Position numbers and translations under genes: made by a program
Notes under the pieces: model-generated
The model's database searches: none
What the model was told of the DNA's origin: nothing
The model's input: the letters and a program-made list of their open reading frames with translations, nothing else
Origin: PMG-095 sp049324695
GTDB taxonomy: Bacteria > Myxococcota_A > Polyangia > Polyangiales > Polyangiaceae
Reading direction: 5' to 3'
Assembly: GCA_049324695.1 (NCBI GenBank)
Contig: JBMOMJ010000055.1
Coordinates: forward strand, 62,001 to 126,000
DNA length: 64,000 nt
Part shown: positions 15,286 to 24,218 of the stretch, piece after piece
How the letters are laid out: each line of letters opens with the position of its first letter
Numbering within the stretch: the stretch's first letter is position 1

Positions 15286-17382
15286 ATGGCAACTCTCGCT
15301 ACTCCGCAGCCTTCCGTTCCTCCTGCCAACGAGGACGTGCGGCCGGGCACGGTCCTGGCTGACCGCTACCGAATCGATGCGCTGGTAGGGGAGGGGGGCG
15401 CCGGTCGGGTCTACGCGGCGGAGCACGTGCTCTTGCGCAAGAAGGTGGCGATCAAGATTCTGCGCGGAGATCGAGCGAACGTGCCCGAGATGGTGCAACG
15501 CTTCGAGCGCGAGGCGATGGCGGCCGCGCACATCGAGCACCCCAATATTGCCTCAGCCATCGATTTTGGGCGCATCGCGGACGGTTCCGTGTTCCTGGCG
15601 CTCGAGTTCGTGGCGGGGCGCAGTTTGCGGCATGTGCTGCGACAGGGGCCACTTGCGCTAGGCCGCAGCTTGCGCATCACACGGCAGATTGCCTCGGCCT
15701 TGGCCGGCGCGCAGCAGCTCGGCATCGTGCACCGCGACCTGAAGCCGGAAAATGTGATGCTCATCGAGCGCGGCGACGATCCGGATTTCGTGAAGGTTCT
15801 CGATTTCGGGATCGCGCGTGTGCCGATGGCGAACCAGGCGCAGCCGCTCACTCGAGTGGGAGCCGTGTTCGGAACTCCGGCCTACATGGCGCCCGAACAG
15901 GCGCTCGGCCTACCCGTTGATGGGCGCGCAGATCTATACGCGCTCGGCGTCATGTTGTTCGAGATGCTCAGCGGCAGTCGTCCATTTCCGGAGCAGCAGT
16001 TGGGCCAGCAGTTTCTCGAGCCGGTGCCAACCCTGGCTTCGCGAGGGGTCAACGTAGCTCCAGAAATCGAAGCCATGGTTCAGACGTTGCTCGCACGCGA
16101 CGCGGATCAGCGCTTTCAGCGCGCCGACGCGTTGCTCACGGCGATCGACGCTTGGTTCGCGCAGCATGGCGAGTCGGGTTCGTTTCGAGCGGTTGCGAAC
16201 GTGGTGCGCCAACCCGAAGCGGGCGCGCCAGGAAGGACCGCGACGTTCATGCCGGGCGATCCGTTGCCAGCCTTCGAGCTGACCACGCATTTTCCCGATG
16301 CGCTGGTGCCGCGGCCGAGCGTACCGGTTTCGGCCGGCGTGCCACGCGCCGAGGTGCCTTTGGCAAGCAGCCCTCCTCAGGCGAAAGAGTCGGCAGCGGG
16401 CGACGCGTTGGAAGCGTCGGCGCCCACGGTTGCTGTCTCGCCGCCGCACCTCGACGCCAAAGCGAGCTGGCGCTTCACGGTCAACAAGGTACGTGACGAG
16501 CTCGTGAAGCTTTGGCAGCGAGCACGCGCGCGGAACGCGGCGTTGCTGGCTGAGTCGGCGGTGTTCCTCGACGTGCAACGTCAGAAGCTTCCCGCGGGCA
16601 TCAAGCGGCGTATCGAGGGCGTTCCCTCGAAAACCCTTGTTGGTGCTTTCTTGATTGGATCGAGCGCACTGTTGTTCGTTGGGATCCTCGCGCTCATCGT
16701 GCGCGCGGGCTCGAGCAGCGAGCCCAATCTGCCGACCTCCCGCAGCTCCGCGGTCGCATCGGCCGAAGCTCCGGTCGCACCACCCAGCGCGGTTCCCGCC
16801 GCGCCCGTCGTTGCTCCGGTTGCTGCGGACGAGGAGTCGACCCTCATCGAGCTCGCCAACTCCTACACCAGCGAACACCGAGACGCGGAAGCCGTCGCTT
16901 TGGTTCAACGCGTCTTGATGAGGCAACCCGAGCTGCGCAAGGATGCGCGCGTCGGCAAGGTTTTGACGCGCACCGCTCGTTCCCTGGATCGTGCGGCGTC
17001 GGATCAGAGCTTTGCCTTGTTGGAAGGCTCGATGGGCGAATTCGGCGCCGAACTGATTTACGATTTGTCTCGCGACCGTGAAGCGAGCGAGCGCGTGCGC
17101 CGTCGCGCCGACCAGTGGCTTCGTAGCGGCAACTTCGATCGCGTAAGCTCCACGGCGCTCTACTCGGCGGTCAAGTTACGCCAGGCGCGCACGTGTGAAC
17201 AAAAGCATGCGCTCTTGCGTTTGGCCGCGGACGTAGGCGGCAGGCGTACCCTCGAATACCTACGTGAGCTCGAAGGGCGCACGACTTGCAGCGCGGGGCA
17301 GGGCGAATGCTACGCCTGCTTGGCGGCGGACTCGCTCTTGAAGCAAACCATCGAGCGCATTGCGGAGCGTGTCGGCAAGTAA
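15286..17382 (+). CDS. Transmembrane Ser/Thr protein kinase (Hanks type)
   Basis: A 698-residue receptor-like kinase. The kinase domain spans about 25-290: Gly-rich loop VGEGGAGRVY (34-43), catalytic Lys57 in VAIKIL, HRDLKPEN (149-156) and DFG (173-175), then GTPAYMAPEQ. All key residues are present, so it should be active. A Pro/Ala-rich juxtamembrane region leads to one TM helix (about 449-471). The extracytoplasmic C-terminal part (about 500-698) is helical with Cys near the end (CSAGQGECYACL) and could be a TPR-like sensor. It is 15 bases from the following lipoprotein gene, so they may be co-transcribed. Confidence 0.92.
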   Translation: MATLATPQPSVPPANEDVRPGTVLADRYRIDALVGEGGAGRVYAAEHVLLRKKVAIKILRGDRANVPEMVQRFEREAMAAAHIEHPNIASAIDFGRIADGSVFLALEFVAGRSLRHVLRQGPLALGRSLRITRQIASALAGAQQLGIVHRDLKPENVMLIERGDDPDFVKVLDFGIARVPMANQAQPLTRVGAVFGTPAYMAPEQALGLPVDGRADLYALGVMLFEMLSGSRPFPEQQLGQQFLEPVPTLASRGVNVAPEIEAMVQTLLARDADQRFQRADALLTAIDAWFAQHGESGSFRAVANVVRQPEAGAPGRTATFMPGDPLPAFELTTHFPDALVPRPSVPVSAGVPRAEVPLASSPPQAKESAAGDALEASAPTVAVSPPHLDAKASWRFTVNKVRDELVKLWQRARARNAALLAESAVFLDVQRQKLPAGIKRRIEGVPSKTLVGAFLIGSSALLFVGILALIVRAGSSSEPNLPTSRSSAVASAEAPVAPPSAVPAAPVVAPVAADEESTLIELANSYTSEHRDAEAVALVQRVLMRQPELRKDARVGKVLTRTARSLDRAASDQSFALLEGSMGEFGAELIYDLSRDREASERVRRRADQWLRSGNFDRVSSTALYSAVKLRQARTCEQKHALLRLAADVGGRRTLEYLRELEGRTTCSAGQGECYACLAADSLLKQTIERIAERVGK

Positions 17383-17397
17383 TCTTGGAAGGTACGG

Positions 17398-18336
17398 GTG
17401 AATTTCGTGAGACGAGAGCGATTGGCGGCAACGGGTTTCTGGCTGGGGTTCGGGGCCGCGCTCTGTTCGAATGCGTGTTCGGATAGCCCAGGCCAAATCT
17501 TTGCTTCGGCAGGTAGCGCTGGCGTCGGCGGTGGGATCGCTGCACATGGTGGTGCCAGCGCTGGAAGTGCCAACGGTGGCGCTCCAACGAGTGGAGCTGG
17601 CGGTACTGCTGGCGTCGCTGGTGCGGGACTCGGCGGCACGGGCGGCAAGGTTGGCCTCGGTGGCGCGGGCGGTACTGTTGCTGGTAGCGGTGGCACGGCA
17701 GGTAGCGCTGGCGCGCCGGCGGGTGGCAAAGGGGGCACCGGTGGCGTCGGCGGCGGCAACTTGCCAAGTGAGATCGTCCAGAAGATCACGATGCCGACGG
17801 ACGACTGCACCTGGATTCAACGCAATGGACAATACGAGGAGCGCCTGCGCTACTCCGATGCGCAGACGTGGCTGGAGGTCGGCAGCGACGCCGAACAAGG
17901 CCGCATCGGCCTGCGCTTCGCATTGCCCATCCCGGCGCGCGCGACGATCGTGTCGGCATCACTCCAGTTGCAGCGCGTCGATGGTGATGCGCAGTCTACC
18001 GACACCCTCAGCATTCAGGTGTACGACAGCGGCAACGTACCCCCGTTCGATGCGATGCATCGTCACGGCCCTGCGGCACACACGAGTGGCGGCCTGTTTG
18101 GCACAGCCATCAATGGGACATTGGTTGGGGAGAACGGCAAGCTCATGACGTCCGCCGATCTCAAGATTTTGGTGCAGCGCGTGGTGGATCGCTCCGACTT
18201 TGCGCAAAGTGGCATGCCCGGCACGATCGGTTTCGTCATTTCGCCGCAAGTGACGAACTCCTGGGTCGGCTACGGCGATAGTTCGACAGGGAACGGTGCC
18301 ACGCTGCGGGTCTCGTATCGACCGCCCGGTGGTTGA
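17398..18336 (+). CDS. Gly-rich lipoprotein with DNRLRE/CBM96-like beta-sandwich
   Basis: A 312-residue protein with a GTG start 15 bases after the kinase stop. The signal peptide ends in CSNAC (Cys 27). Residues about 35-120 are Gly/Ala/Thr linker. The C-terminal 190 residues contain DAQTWLEVGSD, GLRFALP and ATIVSASLQLQ, then VDRSDF and GNGATLRVSY, the pattern of DNRLRE/CBM96-type extracellular beta-sandwich domains that stiffen or bind polysaccharide. It may be a cell-surface partner of the upstream kinase. Convergent with the next gene. Confidence 0.65.
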   Translation: MNFVRRERLAATGFWLGFGAALCSNACSDSPGQIFASAGSAGVGGGIAAHGGASAGSANGGAPTSGAGGTAGVAGAGLGGTGGKVGLGGAGGTVAGSGGTAGSAGAPAGGKGGTGGVGGGNLPSEIVQKITMPTDDCTWIQRNGQYEERLRYSDAQTWLEVGSDAEQGRIGLRFALPIPARATIVSASLQLQRVDGDAQSTDTLSIQVYDSGNVPPFDAMHRHGPAAHTSGGLFGTAINGTLVGENGKLMTSADLKILVQRVVDRSDFAQSGMPGTIGFVISPQVTNSWVGYGDSSTGNGATLRVSYRPPGG

Positions 18337-18345
18337 GCGCGCGCG

Positions 18346-18729
18346 TCAGAACCCCGGAACCGGATCCACGCAGGTCCCCGCGCTGCAGATCTTGCCCGCC
18401 CCACAGACTATATTGCAGTCACCGCAGTTGGACTCGTCGGTGTAGAGGTTCGCGACGCAGTTTTTACAACCGAAGCCTCGCAGACACGGGTCCGCGGCGC
18501 ATTCGCCCTCTCGACAGATCGGGTGCCCGTGCTGAAACGGGCAAGGCTCGCAGAGATCCCGCCGGCATCCGAAAGCTGGGTCTTCCTCGCTCACACAGCC
18601 AGCGTCGCCACAAGGTTTGAAGCCGGCCGGGCACTGCGCGTCGAGGTCTGACGTATCCACCACCAGCGAGCAGCCGAGCACTGCCATCGCGCCGAGCGTC
18701 AGCAGTCGGGTCGTTACGCGTCGTTTCAA
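18346..18729 (-). CDS. Small Cys-rich lipoprotein
   Basis: A 127-residue protein. The signal peptide ends in VLGC (Cys 20), followed by SLVVDTSDLDAQCP, a very common opening of myxobacterial surface lipoproteins. About 18 Cys are spread over residues 33-125 (for example CGDAGC, CEPCPF, CGDCNIVCGAGKIC), an EGF/stigma-like disulfide-rich pattern. Its ATG overlaps the stop of the upstream gene by four bases (ATGA), so the two are translationally coupled. Role unknown, possibly a structural or adhesive partner of the PEGA-like protein. Confidence 0.72.
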   Translation of the reverse strand: MKRRVTTRLLTLGAMAVLGCSLVVDTSDLDAQCPAGFKPCGDAGCVSEEDPAFGCRRDLCEPCPFQHGHPICREGECAADPCLRGFGCKNCVANLYTDESNCGDCNIVCGAGKICSAGTCVDPVPGF

Positions 18730-19616
18730 AATCGGTGCTCCAGCGAGATCGCGGCGTAGCCGGGCGCGACCTTGACGTTCGCCGCCGGCACGTGCGGCTT
18801 GGTCTCGCTCGGGCGCGTCAGGAACGTGTAGAGCGCAGCTCCGGTCAGCGCGAACCCCAACCCACCAAACAAATCCGCCGCAAGCAGACGACGATCGATG
18901 GATTCACGCATGCTTCCTTCGCAGACCGGCGCACAGCTGTCGCGCGCCGCCGACAAGGAAGACAGCGCCGAGCCCAGCAAAATGCCACTCGTCGTGAACG
19001 CTGCCAGCGCTCCTCCCGACAGAAGGTACGTTTCGGTCGGAATTGGTCGACGGGGCCGGCTCGGATGAGGGGACGGCGCACTCGTCTTCACTGGCTCACT
19101 AGGCGGTACGCTCACGGGAGCGGGGCGTGCGAAGCGCAGATGAACGACGCGGTTCTTCTCACCCTTTTGCAGCGATACCTCGAGCTCGATCGGAGTGCGA
19201 CCGAGCATGCTCGCGCGCAGGCGATGTGTACCGGGCAAAAGCTCAATCGGCCCCAGCGGCTCCGGCAGCGTGATCTCCCGGCCATCGAGCTCCAGGCGCA
19301 CGGGGCTCGTATCGCCGTCATCGCGCTCGATCACAATTAGCAAACTCGGCAGGACGCGAGCCAGCTCCTCCAGCCAATCCTGACAGTCCACGCGCAAAGC
19401 CAGGGGGCAGGTTTCTGCAGCACAGGCTGTCATCGATTCACGTGCGAGCTGCCACTGCTCTTGGACGCGTTGGATGCGTGCCTGTTCGTGCAAGTTCACG
19501 CAGCGCTCCACGGTGCTCGTGGAAGTGCCGGCGCCGGCAGGTGGATCGGCGAGCGCGGACGTGCCCGAAAACAGAAGCGCCGCCGCGCAGGCGAGCCCAG
19601 TGCGCGAATACTTCAT
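18726..19616 (-). CDS. PEGA-like domain periplasmic protein with C-terminal TM segments
   Basis: A 296-residue protein with a signal peptide (1-23, cut after ALA). Residues about 25-90 are helical with four Cys. Residues about 95-165 resemble a PEGA domain: VRLELDGREITL, PLGPIELLPGTHRLRA and LEVSLQKGEK. A Pro/Ser-rich spacer precedes two hydrophobic stretches (about 200-222 and 248-270). Proteins of this layout are abundant in myxobacteria beside Hanks kinases, as here, where the kinase operon ends 1 kb away. It is followed by the overlapping Cys-rich lipoprotein. Confidence 0.7.
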   Translation of the reverse strand: MKYSRTGLACAAALLFSGTSALADPPAGAGTSTSTVERCVNLHEQARIQRVQEQWQLARESMTACAAETCPLALRVDCQDWLEELARVLPSLLIVIERDDGDTSPVRLELDGREITLPEPLGPIELLPGTHRLRASMLGRTPIELEVSLQKGEKNRVVHLRFARPAPVSVPPSEPVKTSAPSPHPSRPRRPIPTETYLLSGGALAAFTTSGILLGSALSSLSAARDSCAPVCEGSMRESIDRRLLAADLFGGLGFALTGAALYTFLTRPSETKPHVPAANVKVAPGYAAISLEHRF

Positions 19617-19623
19617 GGCCTCG

Positions 19624-21057
19624 CTATTCTCCCGCTAGTTGCTCCTGCCATTTTCGCAACAGTGGCTGCGCTGCCAGAAACTCCGCGAGCGCCCTTTTTC
19701 TGCTCTTGTTGAGTTCGCTGGCGGGCGCCGAAACCATGGTTCGCAACCTCGCGGCCAAATCCACGCGCGCATAATACGGAGGATTGATGCCGGAGGTTGC
19801 CAAGGCGTGCGTAGTCCCCGGAGCGAAAAATGCTTCATGCGCCGCGGCCCGAAGTTCGTGCAACGGAGTTCCAATCGGCGCGTCCGTGCGCGCCGGAATC
19901 GAGCCTTTGTCGTCGCTGAAGGCAGCTTGAGTGGCGGGGTTCGCCATGTATTCGAGGAAGCTCAGCGTCTCGTGTGGATTCAGCCCGTTGACTGGGAGCG
20001 GGAATGTATCCGACGTGTACACGAAGGTATTTTCGCTACCGGGAAACGGCACCATGGCGATGAGTCCCGCCTCGAGCTGGGCCTTCAACTGCAGGTTACC
20101 CCAATCACCCGTTACGGTGAATAGCGCGTCTCCATCGCGAACGGCGGTAAGCGCCTCTGCCCACGTGTAGTTCTCGCTGTCGGTAACAAATGAACGCGAC
20201 AGGTACTGCACACACTGGAAAGCGCGATCGAGATCAGCGACGTAGTCACCGCTTGGGTTGAAGGCTTGCGGTTCTTCGCCACGCATGAGCGTGTTGTAAA
20301 ATTCTCCGTTCGTGAGTGCGGGCAGCACCGCTTCGAACGTCAACAGCAACAAACTGAAATCGTCGCCACGGCCGATGGCGATTGGCGCGTCGATCGGCGG
20401 CGTGCTCGGATCGCTCGGGCAGAGCTCATCGATCGTGAAGAAGGGGCGATCGCCGAAGCGCGCTTTGAACTTCTTCACGTCGTAGTAAACGACGTTGATG
20501 CGATGGATGTTCAGCGGAACGGCGAGCAAGTTGCGGTGCTTCCCCGTCGAGACGCCATTCGCGATCACATCGGGAAGGTGCTGGCGCAGGCCCGTGCGCA
20601 TCAGGGCGCTGCTCAGGTCCGTCAGCAGGTTCTCGCTTTCGACTTCAGTCGCGACTTTCGCCCACTGCAGGAGATCCGACCCAAGGTTGGCCTGGAAGGT
20701 GGAAGGGGTTGCTCCAGCAAGAAGTTCAGCTGCGACGCGGTCGCGCTGGTTGGGTGCTTCGTTCTCGGCGGGGTTGTCGATTCGGATGGCGGGGTTCGAC
20801 GCACGGAATCTGTTCTTCACAGCGTCGAAGGGCGCCCGCTCGCTAGCGCCCCACCAGCTGTAGACCCTGAGCTGAACGTCGTCGGAACTCGGCGCACACG
20901 CTGGCGCGAGTAGCGAAAGCAATCCGAAAATTCCGCGATGGAACCATGAACGCCTGGGCAGCGGAACCGAGCCCGGCGATGCATCCTTCCCTTGGGACAC
21001 TGGCCGAATATTAGACACAAGTCTTGGAATTGGGGGCGCCTTTGCGGCGATTTTCAC
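19624..21057 (-). CDS. ABC transporter solute-binding lipoprotein (family 1, orphan)
   Basis: A 477-residue protein. After an unusually long N-terminus the hydrophobic segment ends in LLAPAC (about Cys 54), so the true start may be an internal GTG or TTG. The mature part has the family-1 solute-binding pattern: LRVYSWWGASERAPFDAV at its start, NLLAVPLNIHRINVVYYD (about 175-192), and LFTVTGDWGNLQL (about 315-327), as in sugar-binding proteins. No permease or ATPase gene is next to it, so either its transporter is elsewhere or it works as a sensor. Confidence 0.82.
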   Translation of the reverse strand: MKIAAKAPPIPRLVSNIRPVSQGKDASPGSVPLPRRSWFHRGIFGLLSLLAPACAPSSDDVQLRVYSWWGASERAPFDAVKNRFRASNPAIRIDNPAENEAPNQRDRVAAELLAGATPSTFQANLGSDLLQWAKVATEVESENLLTDLSSALMRTGLRQHLPDVIANGVSTGKHRNLLAVPLNIHRINVVYYDVKKFKARFGDRPFFTIDELCPSDPSTPPIDAPIAIGRGDDFSLLLLTFEAVLPALTNGEFYNTLMRGEEPQAFNPSGDYVADLDRAFQCVQYLSRSFVTDSENYTWAEALTAVRDGDALFTVTGDWGNLQLKAQLEAGLIAMVPFPGSENTFVYTSDTFPLPVNGLNPHETLSFLEYMANPATQAAFSDDKGSIPARTDAPIGTPLHELRAAAHEAFFAPGTTHALATSGINPPYYARVDLAARLRTMVSAPASELNKSRKRALAEFLAAQPLLRKWQEQLAGE

Positions 21058-21069
21058 TCTGACCGGTGA

Positions 21070-21104
21070 AGGTTCGCTGGCTCGGAACCTCTAACTCTGG
21101 TTAG
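21070..21104. promoter_or_regulatory. Two adjacent inverted repeats and a GGAACC motif in a divergent promoter
   Basis: AGGTTC (21070-21075) pairs with GAACCT (21085-21090), and CTAAC (21091-21095) pairs with GTTAG (21100-21104). GGAACC (21084-21089) matches the usual -35 core of ECF sigma promoters and faces the TPR/ECF operon that starts at 21122. The 64-base gap is divergent with the solute-binding gene. A matching -10 was not evident, so autoregulation by the ECF factor is only suggested. Confidence 0.3.
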
Positions 21105-21121
21105 CTGAAGAATAGTTGTTC

Positions 21122-22117
21122 ATGAGCGACCGCATCGACCGCGATCCGCCTCGGCTCAAACGCGAGGTCGGCCCTGTAGCCAATTTGCTGCGCAATGCGG
21201 ATGCGGAATGGCGCAATGGTCTAGACGAGCCGCGAGCGTTCGAGCGACTCGAAAGTGTCCGACGGCGTCGCGCACTCGTGAGCTACGGGGCTCCGGCGGT
21301 ACTCATCGCGGGTGTTGCATTGTTTGCGGCAGCCCAGCGCTCGAGTAACTCGCGCGAACCGGCCAGCATCGAGTTGCGGGCCGAGCTTCCTCGAAAAGCT
21401 GCACCTCCGCGCGTGGAAGAGGCTGTCGTGCAGACCGCCGAAAATGTCGTTTCGACAACGAGGCCGGCCACCGCCTTCAAGGCACAACGCGCCGTGGTGC
21501 GGAGTGTAACGTCGTCTGTTGCGGTGGCTTCGCCACCCAGTGAGGCAGACTGTAAACAGCTGGCGGCGGCGGGCAAGCTCGAGCGCGCTCGCGATTGTTT
21601 TCGTAATCTCGCGCGTTCGGCGAGCGGCATCGAAGCCGAGGTTGCGTTGTACGAGTCGGCGCGCCTGGCGGCCGAAGCACTCCACGAACCGGCGCGCGCC
21701 ATTGGCTTACTCGATGAGCACGCATCCCGCTTTCCGTCGGGTGCGTTACGCGGTGAAGTTGCTTGGTTGAAAATACGTAGCTTGGCCCAGGTGGGGCGCT
21801 TCGATGCCGCGTTGCGCGAAAGCGAAACCCTTTTGGGTAGCCCAGAGGGGCGTGCCCTCACCGAAGAGTTACACTTGCTTAGGGGACATATCTACCAGAA
21901 CCAACACAAGGATTGCGTGCGTGCCCTGAGTGAGTTCGTGGCCTTGGTGGGTACTCCGGGGGCGCGTGGTGATGAAGCGGAGTTTAGCCGTGCCCGTTGT
22001 CTCGAGACGCTCGGACGGGTAGAGGATGCAGTTCTCGCTTATGAACGTTATCTCGAACGATCGAATGTAACGCGAGCTCCAGAAGCGAGAGCTCGTCTTA
22101 CGCTACTCCGCCCTTGA
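21122..22117 (+). CDS. TPR-type single-pass membrane protein, probable ECF partner/anti-sigma
   Basis: A 331-residue protein; ATG 21122 is preferred to the in-frame TTG 21116. The cytoplasmic N-terminus (1-58) is charged and has RFERLESVRRRRA-like sequence before one TM helix (about 58-76). The periplasmic part is a spacer and then TPR-like helices (about 145-330), with ASRFPSGALRGEVAWLKIRSL and FSRARCLETLGRVEDAVLAYERYL. It resembles DUF-type anti-sigma proteins encoded beside ECF factors in myxobacteria. The sigma gene follows at once, and a similar pair is at 31766-33039. Anti-sigma role is inferred. Confidence 0.65.
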   Translation: MSDRIDRDPPRLKREVGPVANLLRNADAEWRNGLDEPRAFERLESVRRRRALVSYGAPAVLIAGVALFAAAQRSSNSREPASIELRAELPRKAAPPRVEEAVVQTAENVVSTTRPATAFKAQRAVVRSVTSSVAVASPPSEADCKQLAAAGKLERARDCFRNLARSASGIEAEVALYESARLAAEALHEPARAIGLLDEHASRFPSGALRGEVAWLKIRSLAQVGRFDAALRESETLLGSPEGRALTEELHLLRGHIYQNQHKDCVRALSEFVALVGTPGARGDEAEFSRARCLETLGRVEDAVLAYERYLERSNVTRAPEARARLTLLRP

Positions 22118-22158
22118 GTTGGTGCTATCTAGGCAGACGCGAGATGAGGAGGTTTCGC

Positions 22159-22242
22159 ATGACGCTCTTAGAGTGCTCGAACACACCGCCTACATTAGGC
22201 GCGCGACGCCTCGACCCTTACTCGACGGCGTGGCCGTGGTGA
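22159..22242 (+). CDS. Possible 27-codon leader ORF overlapping the sigma-factor start
   Basis: ATG 22159 follows a strong GAGGAGG (22146-22152) and opens a 27-codon frame whose TGA (22240-22242) shares its A with an ATG at 22242 that is in frame with the sigma factor (TGATG). The sigma ATG has no Shine-Dalgarno of its own, so translation could depend on ribosomes ending the leader. The peptide has no recognisable domain. An alternative is that the sigma factor simply starts upstream at a TTG/GTG (22119/22122), making this ORF accidental. Confidence 0.35.
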   Translation: MTLLECSNTPPTLGARRLDPYSTAWPW

Positions 22243-22835
22243 TGCGAAGCTTGGGGCTGGACGTCACGCTGGAGGCGCGCCTACTCGATGGTTGCGCCGA
22301 GGGGAATGCGTTCGCTTGGCGCGAATTGCATCGGCGTTACTACAGCGTTGCTGCGGCGTTCTTGCGCAAGCTCGGCGTCGCCGAGGGTGATCTCGAAGAT
22401 GCAACGCAGGAAGTGTTCTTGCAGGTCCACAAGTACCTGCCGCGCTTTCGTCGTGAGTCGGAGCTTTCGACCTGGCTCTATCGGTTGTGCATCACTCAGG
22501 CGCGCCACGTGCGTCGTCGTGCGCGACTGACGCAAGCTTTGCGCCGCCTGCTCTCACTGGAACCTACTGAACGGCTGGTGTCGGCACCACCGTTCACTGA
22601 AGAGCTCGCTCGTAGCAGTCTTGAGCGTGCTCTTTCGGCTTTGAGCGCCAACGAACGCAGCGTGTTCGTGTTGTACGAGATGGACGGGCTTTCCGGAAAG
22701 CAGATCGCCGAGATTCTGCGGTGCCCCGAGGCCACGGTGTGGCGCCGGTTGCATTATGCGCGGCGCACTTTCCGGCGCGCGTTGGGCGTTGAAGAAGAGT
22801 CGGGCGGCGAAGGCTCTGGTTCCCGGGCGGACTGA
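22242..22835 (+). CDS. ECF-type RNA polymerase sigma factor
   Basis: From ATG 22242 the protein has 197 residues, the normal size for ECF factors. Region 2 (about 12-80) contains FAWRELHRRYY, GDLEDATQEVFLQVH (the DxxQEVF core) and ELSTWLYRLCITQARHVRRR, which binds the -10. Region 4 (about 125-180) contains LSANERSVFVLYEMDGLSGKQIAEIL and TVWRRLHYARRTFRRAL, the -35-binding helix-turn-helix. Upstream starts (TTG 22119) would add 41 residues without homology. It is paired with the upstream TPR membrane protein, the expected regulator. Confidence 0.85.
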   Translation: MRSLGLDVTLEARLLDGCAEGNAFAWRELHRRYYSVAAAFLRKLGVAEGDLEDATQEVFLQVHKYLPRFRRESELSTWLYRLCITQARHVRRRARLTQALRRLLSLEPTERLVSAPPFTEELARSSLERALSALSANERSVFVLYEMDGLSGKQIAEILRCPEATVWRRLHYARRTFRRALGVEEESGGEGSGSRAD

Positions 22836-22897
22836 TCCGGCGGGGTGCGGCAATATGCCACAGGGGCTTGGCAGGCTTCTCGCATTATGAGAAGCCC

Positions 22898-23299
22898 GTG
22901 TTGCCGCAACGATTGCTGTTGGTTTTTGGTCTGCTTCTGGGCTCAGCCTGCTCGGCCGCCGACGAGCAACCGCCGCCTCGGACGGTGCAAAGCGAAAGCG
23001 GTGCGCTCGAGGCGGAGCTAGTGCCGCACACCGCGGTCACGCGCGGCTCGAATCAGTTGTCGCTTTGGGTTCGAGACGCGAGCAGTGGGACCAACATTGG
23101 GGATCTCGAGCTTGCGATGGTCCCGTTCATGCCCGCGATGGGTCATGGCAGCGGCGTCGAGCCCAGCGTGAAGCCACTCGGCAACGGCGAGTATGTTTTC
23201 TCCGGGGTCGTGCTGAACATGGCAGGGCGTTGGCAGCTTCGCACGACGGTTTCAGGGCCGCGTTCCGACTATGTGGCGTTCGACGTCGACGTGCCGTGA
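22898..23299 (+). CDS. YtkA/FixH-like lipoprotein
   Basis: A 133-residue protein from GTG 22898, preceded by GAGAAG; this start gives a compact signal peptide ending in GSAC (Cys 18). A longer TTG start (22868) is possible. Residues about 45-133 have the YtkA-like beta-sandwich pattern: NQLSLWVRD, LELAMVPFMPAMGHG and LNMAGRWQLRTTV. The MPAMGHG segment, with Met and His, is the part that suggests metal (copper) binding in related proteins. It starts a run of three overlapping genes with an outer-membrane protein and a redoxin. Confidence 0.7.
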   Translation: MLPQRLLLVFGLLLGSACSAADEQPPPRTVQSESGALEAELVPHTAVTRGSNQLSLWVRDASSGTNIGDLELAMVPFMPAMGHGSGVEPSVKPLGNGEYVFSGVVLNMAGRWQLRTTVSGPRSDYVAFDVDVP

Positions 23300-24218
23300 T
23301 CGGTGCGTTCGCGGCGTCGCGGCCGCGCTCGTTTGCGCATTGGTTCTTCTGTGCGCACGCCTTGCTGCGGCGCAAGCTTGTTGTGCGGGCGCTGCTGCAG
23401 TGACCCCCGGGCGCTTGATGCTGCACGAGCCGGCCTTGCTCGGTGCACGCTTGCGTGGCGCTGCGGTCACTGGTTCCTACGATACTCGAGGCGCATTTCA
23501 CGGCAATCCGCAGGGCAGCCGCGAGCTCGATTTCGAGCAGGCGCTGTTCGGCTCCGTGCGTGTGCTGCGCCGCGGGCAAGCCGGCGTGCTGGTTCCAGTG
23601 CTCGAGTCGTATCGCTCGAGCGCAACTACGGGCAGTGAATTCGGTGGAGGCCTCGGCGACATTGCTGTCAGCGCGCGTTACGACTTGGTGTGGGCGGGCG
23701 AGCACCGCGTGATTCCAGGTAGCGCTCTGATTTTGGGGCTGTCACTTCCGAGCGGGCGCTCCCCCGAAGCCGCCGAACAGCCTCTCGGCAGCGACACCAC
23801 TGGAGTCGGCGCCGTCCGCGCCAGCGTCGGTCTCGCGTTGGAACAGACATTCGGCGACTGGCTCGTCGCGTTCACCGCGCTCGCCAGCAAGCGCGCCAAT
23901 CGCCACGTCGGCGGCGTCACGAGCGCGCGCGCGATCGAGTGGGATCTGCTCGCCGCACTCGGCTACTCGTTTTCACACGACGTCGGCGCGGCATGTTTGC
24001 TGAGCTACGCGTTCGAGGGCAACGCGAGTCTCGACGGGCGCGAAGTTGCAGCCAGCAGCAAACGCTTGCTCGAGATTTCGTTCGCGGCCACGGCGCCGTT
24101 GGGGCAGGTGTTTCGCGCACAAGGGGCGCTCTTCTTCACGCCGCCTTTCGACGGTGTCGGTCAAAATCGACTGGCTGAGGCGGGCCTGAGTTTGAGTCTG
24201 ATTCGGAGCTTTCTATGA
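23271..24218 (+). CDS. Outer-membrane beta-barrel protein, transporter-like
   Basis: A 315-residue protein. The ATG overlaps the upstream gene by 29 bases; the exact start is uncertain, but a hydrophobic signal segment (about 13-36, ending AAAQA) follows in any case. Mature sequence begins CCAGAAAVTPGRLMLHEPALLG and then shows alternating beta strands, such as VLVPVLESYR, FGGGLGDIAVSARYD, and a terminal LSLSLIRSFL ending in Leu. The pattern is that of myxobacterial outer-membrane proteins found with YtkA-like and redoxin genes. Its stop overlaps the next start by four bases. Confidence 0.65.
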   Translation: MWRSTSTCRDRCVRGVAAALVCALVLLCARLAAAQACCAGAAAVTPGRLMLHEPALLGARLRGAAVTGSYDTRGAFHGNPQGSRELDFEQALFGSVRVLRRGQAGVLVPVLESYRSSATTGSEFGGGLGDIAVSARYDLVWAGEHRVIPGSALILGLSLPSGRSPEAAEQPLGSDTTGVGAVRASVGLALEQTFGDWLVAFTALASKRANRHVGGVTSARAIEWDLLAALGYSFSHDVGAACLLSYAFEGNASLDGREVAASSKRLLEISFAATAPLGQVFRAQGALFFTPPFDGVGQNRLAEAGLSLSLIRSFL

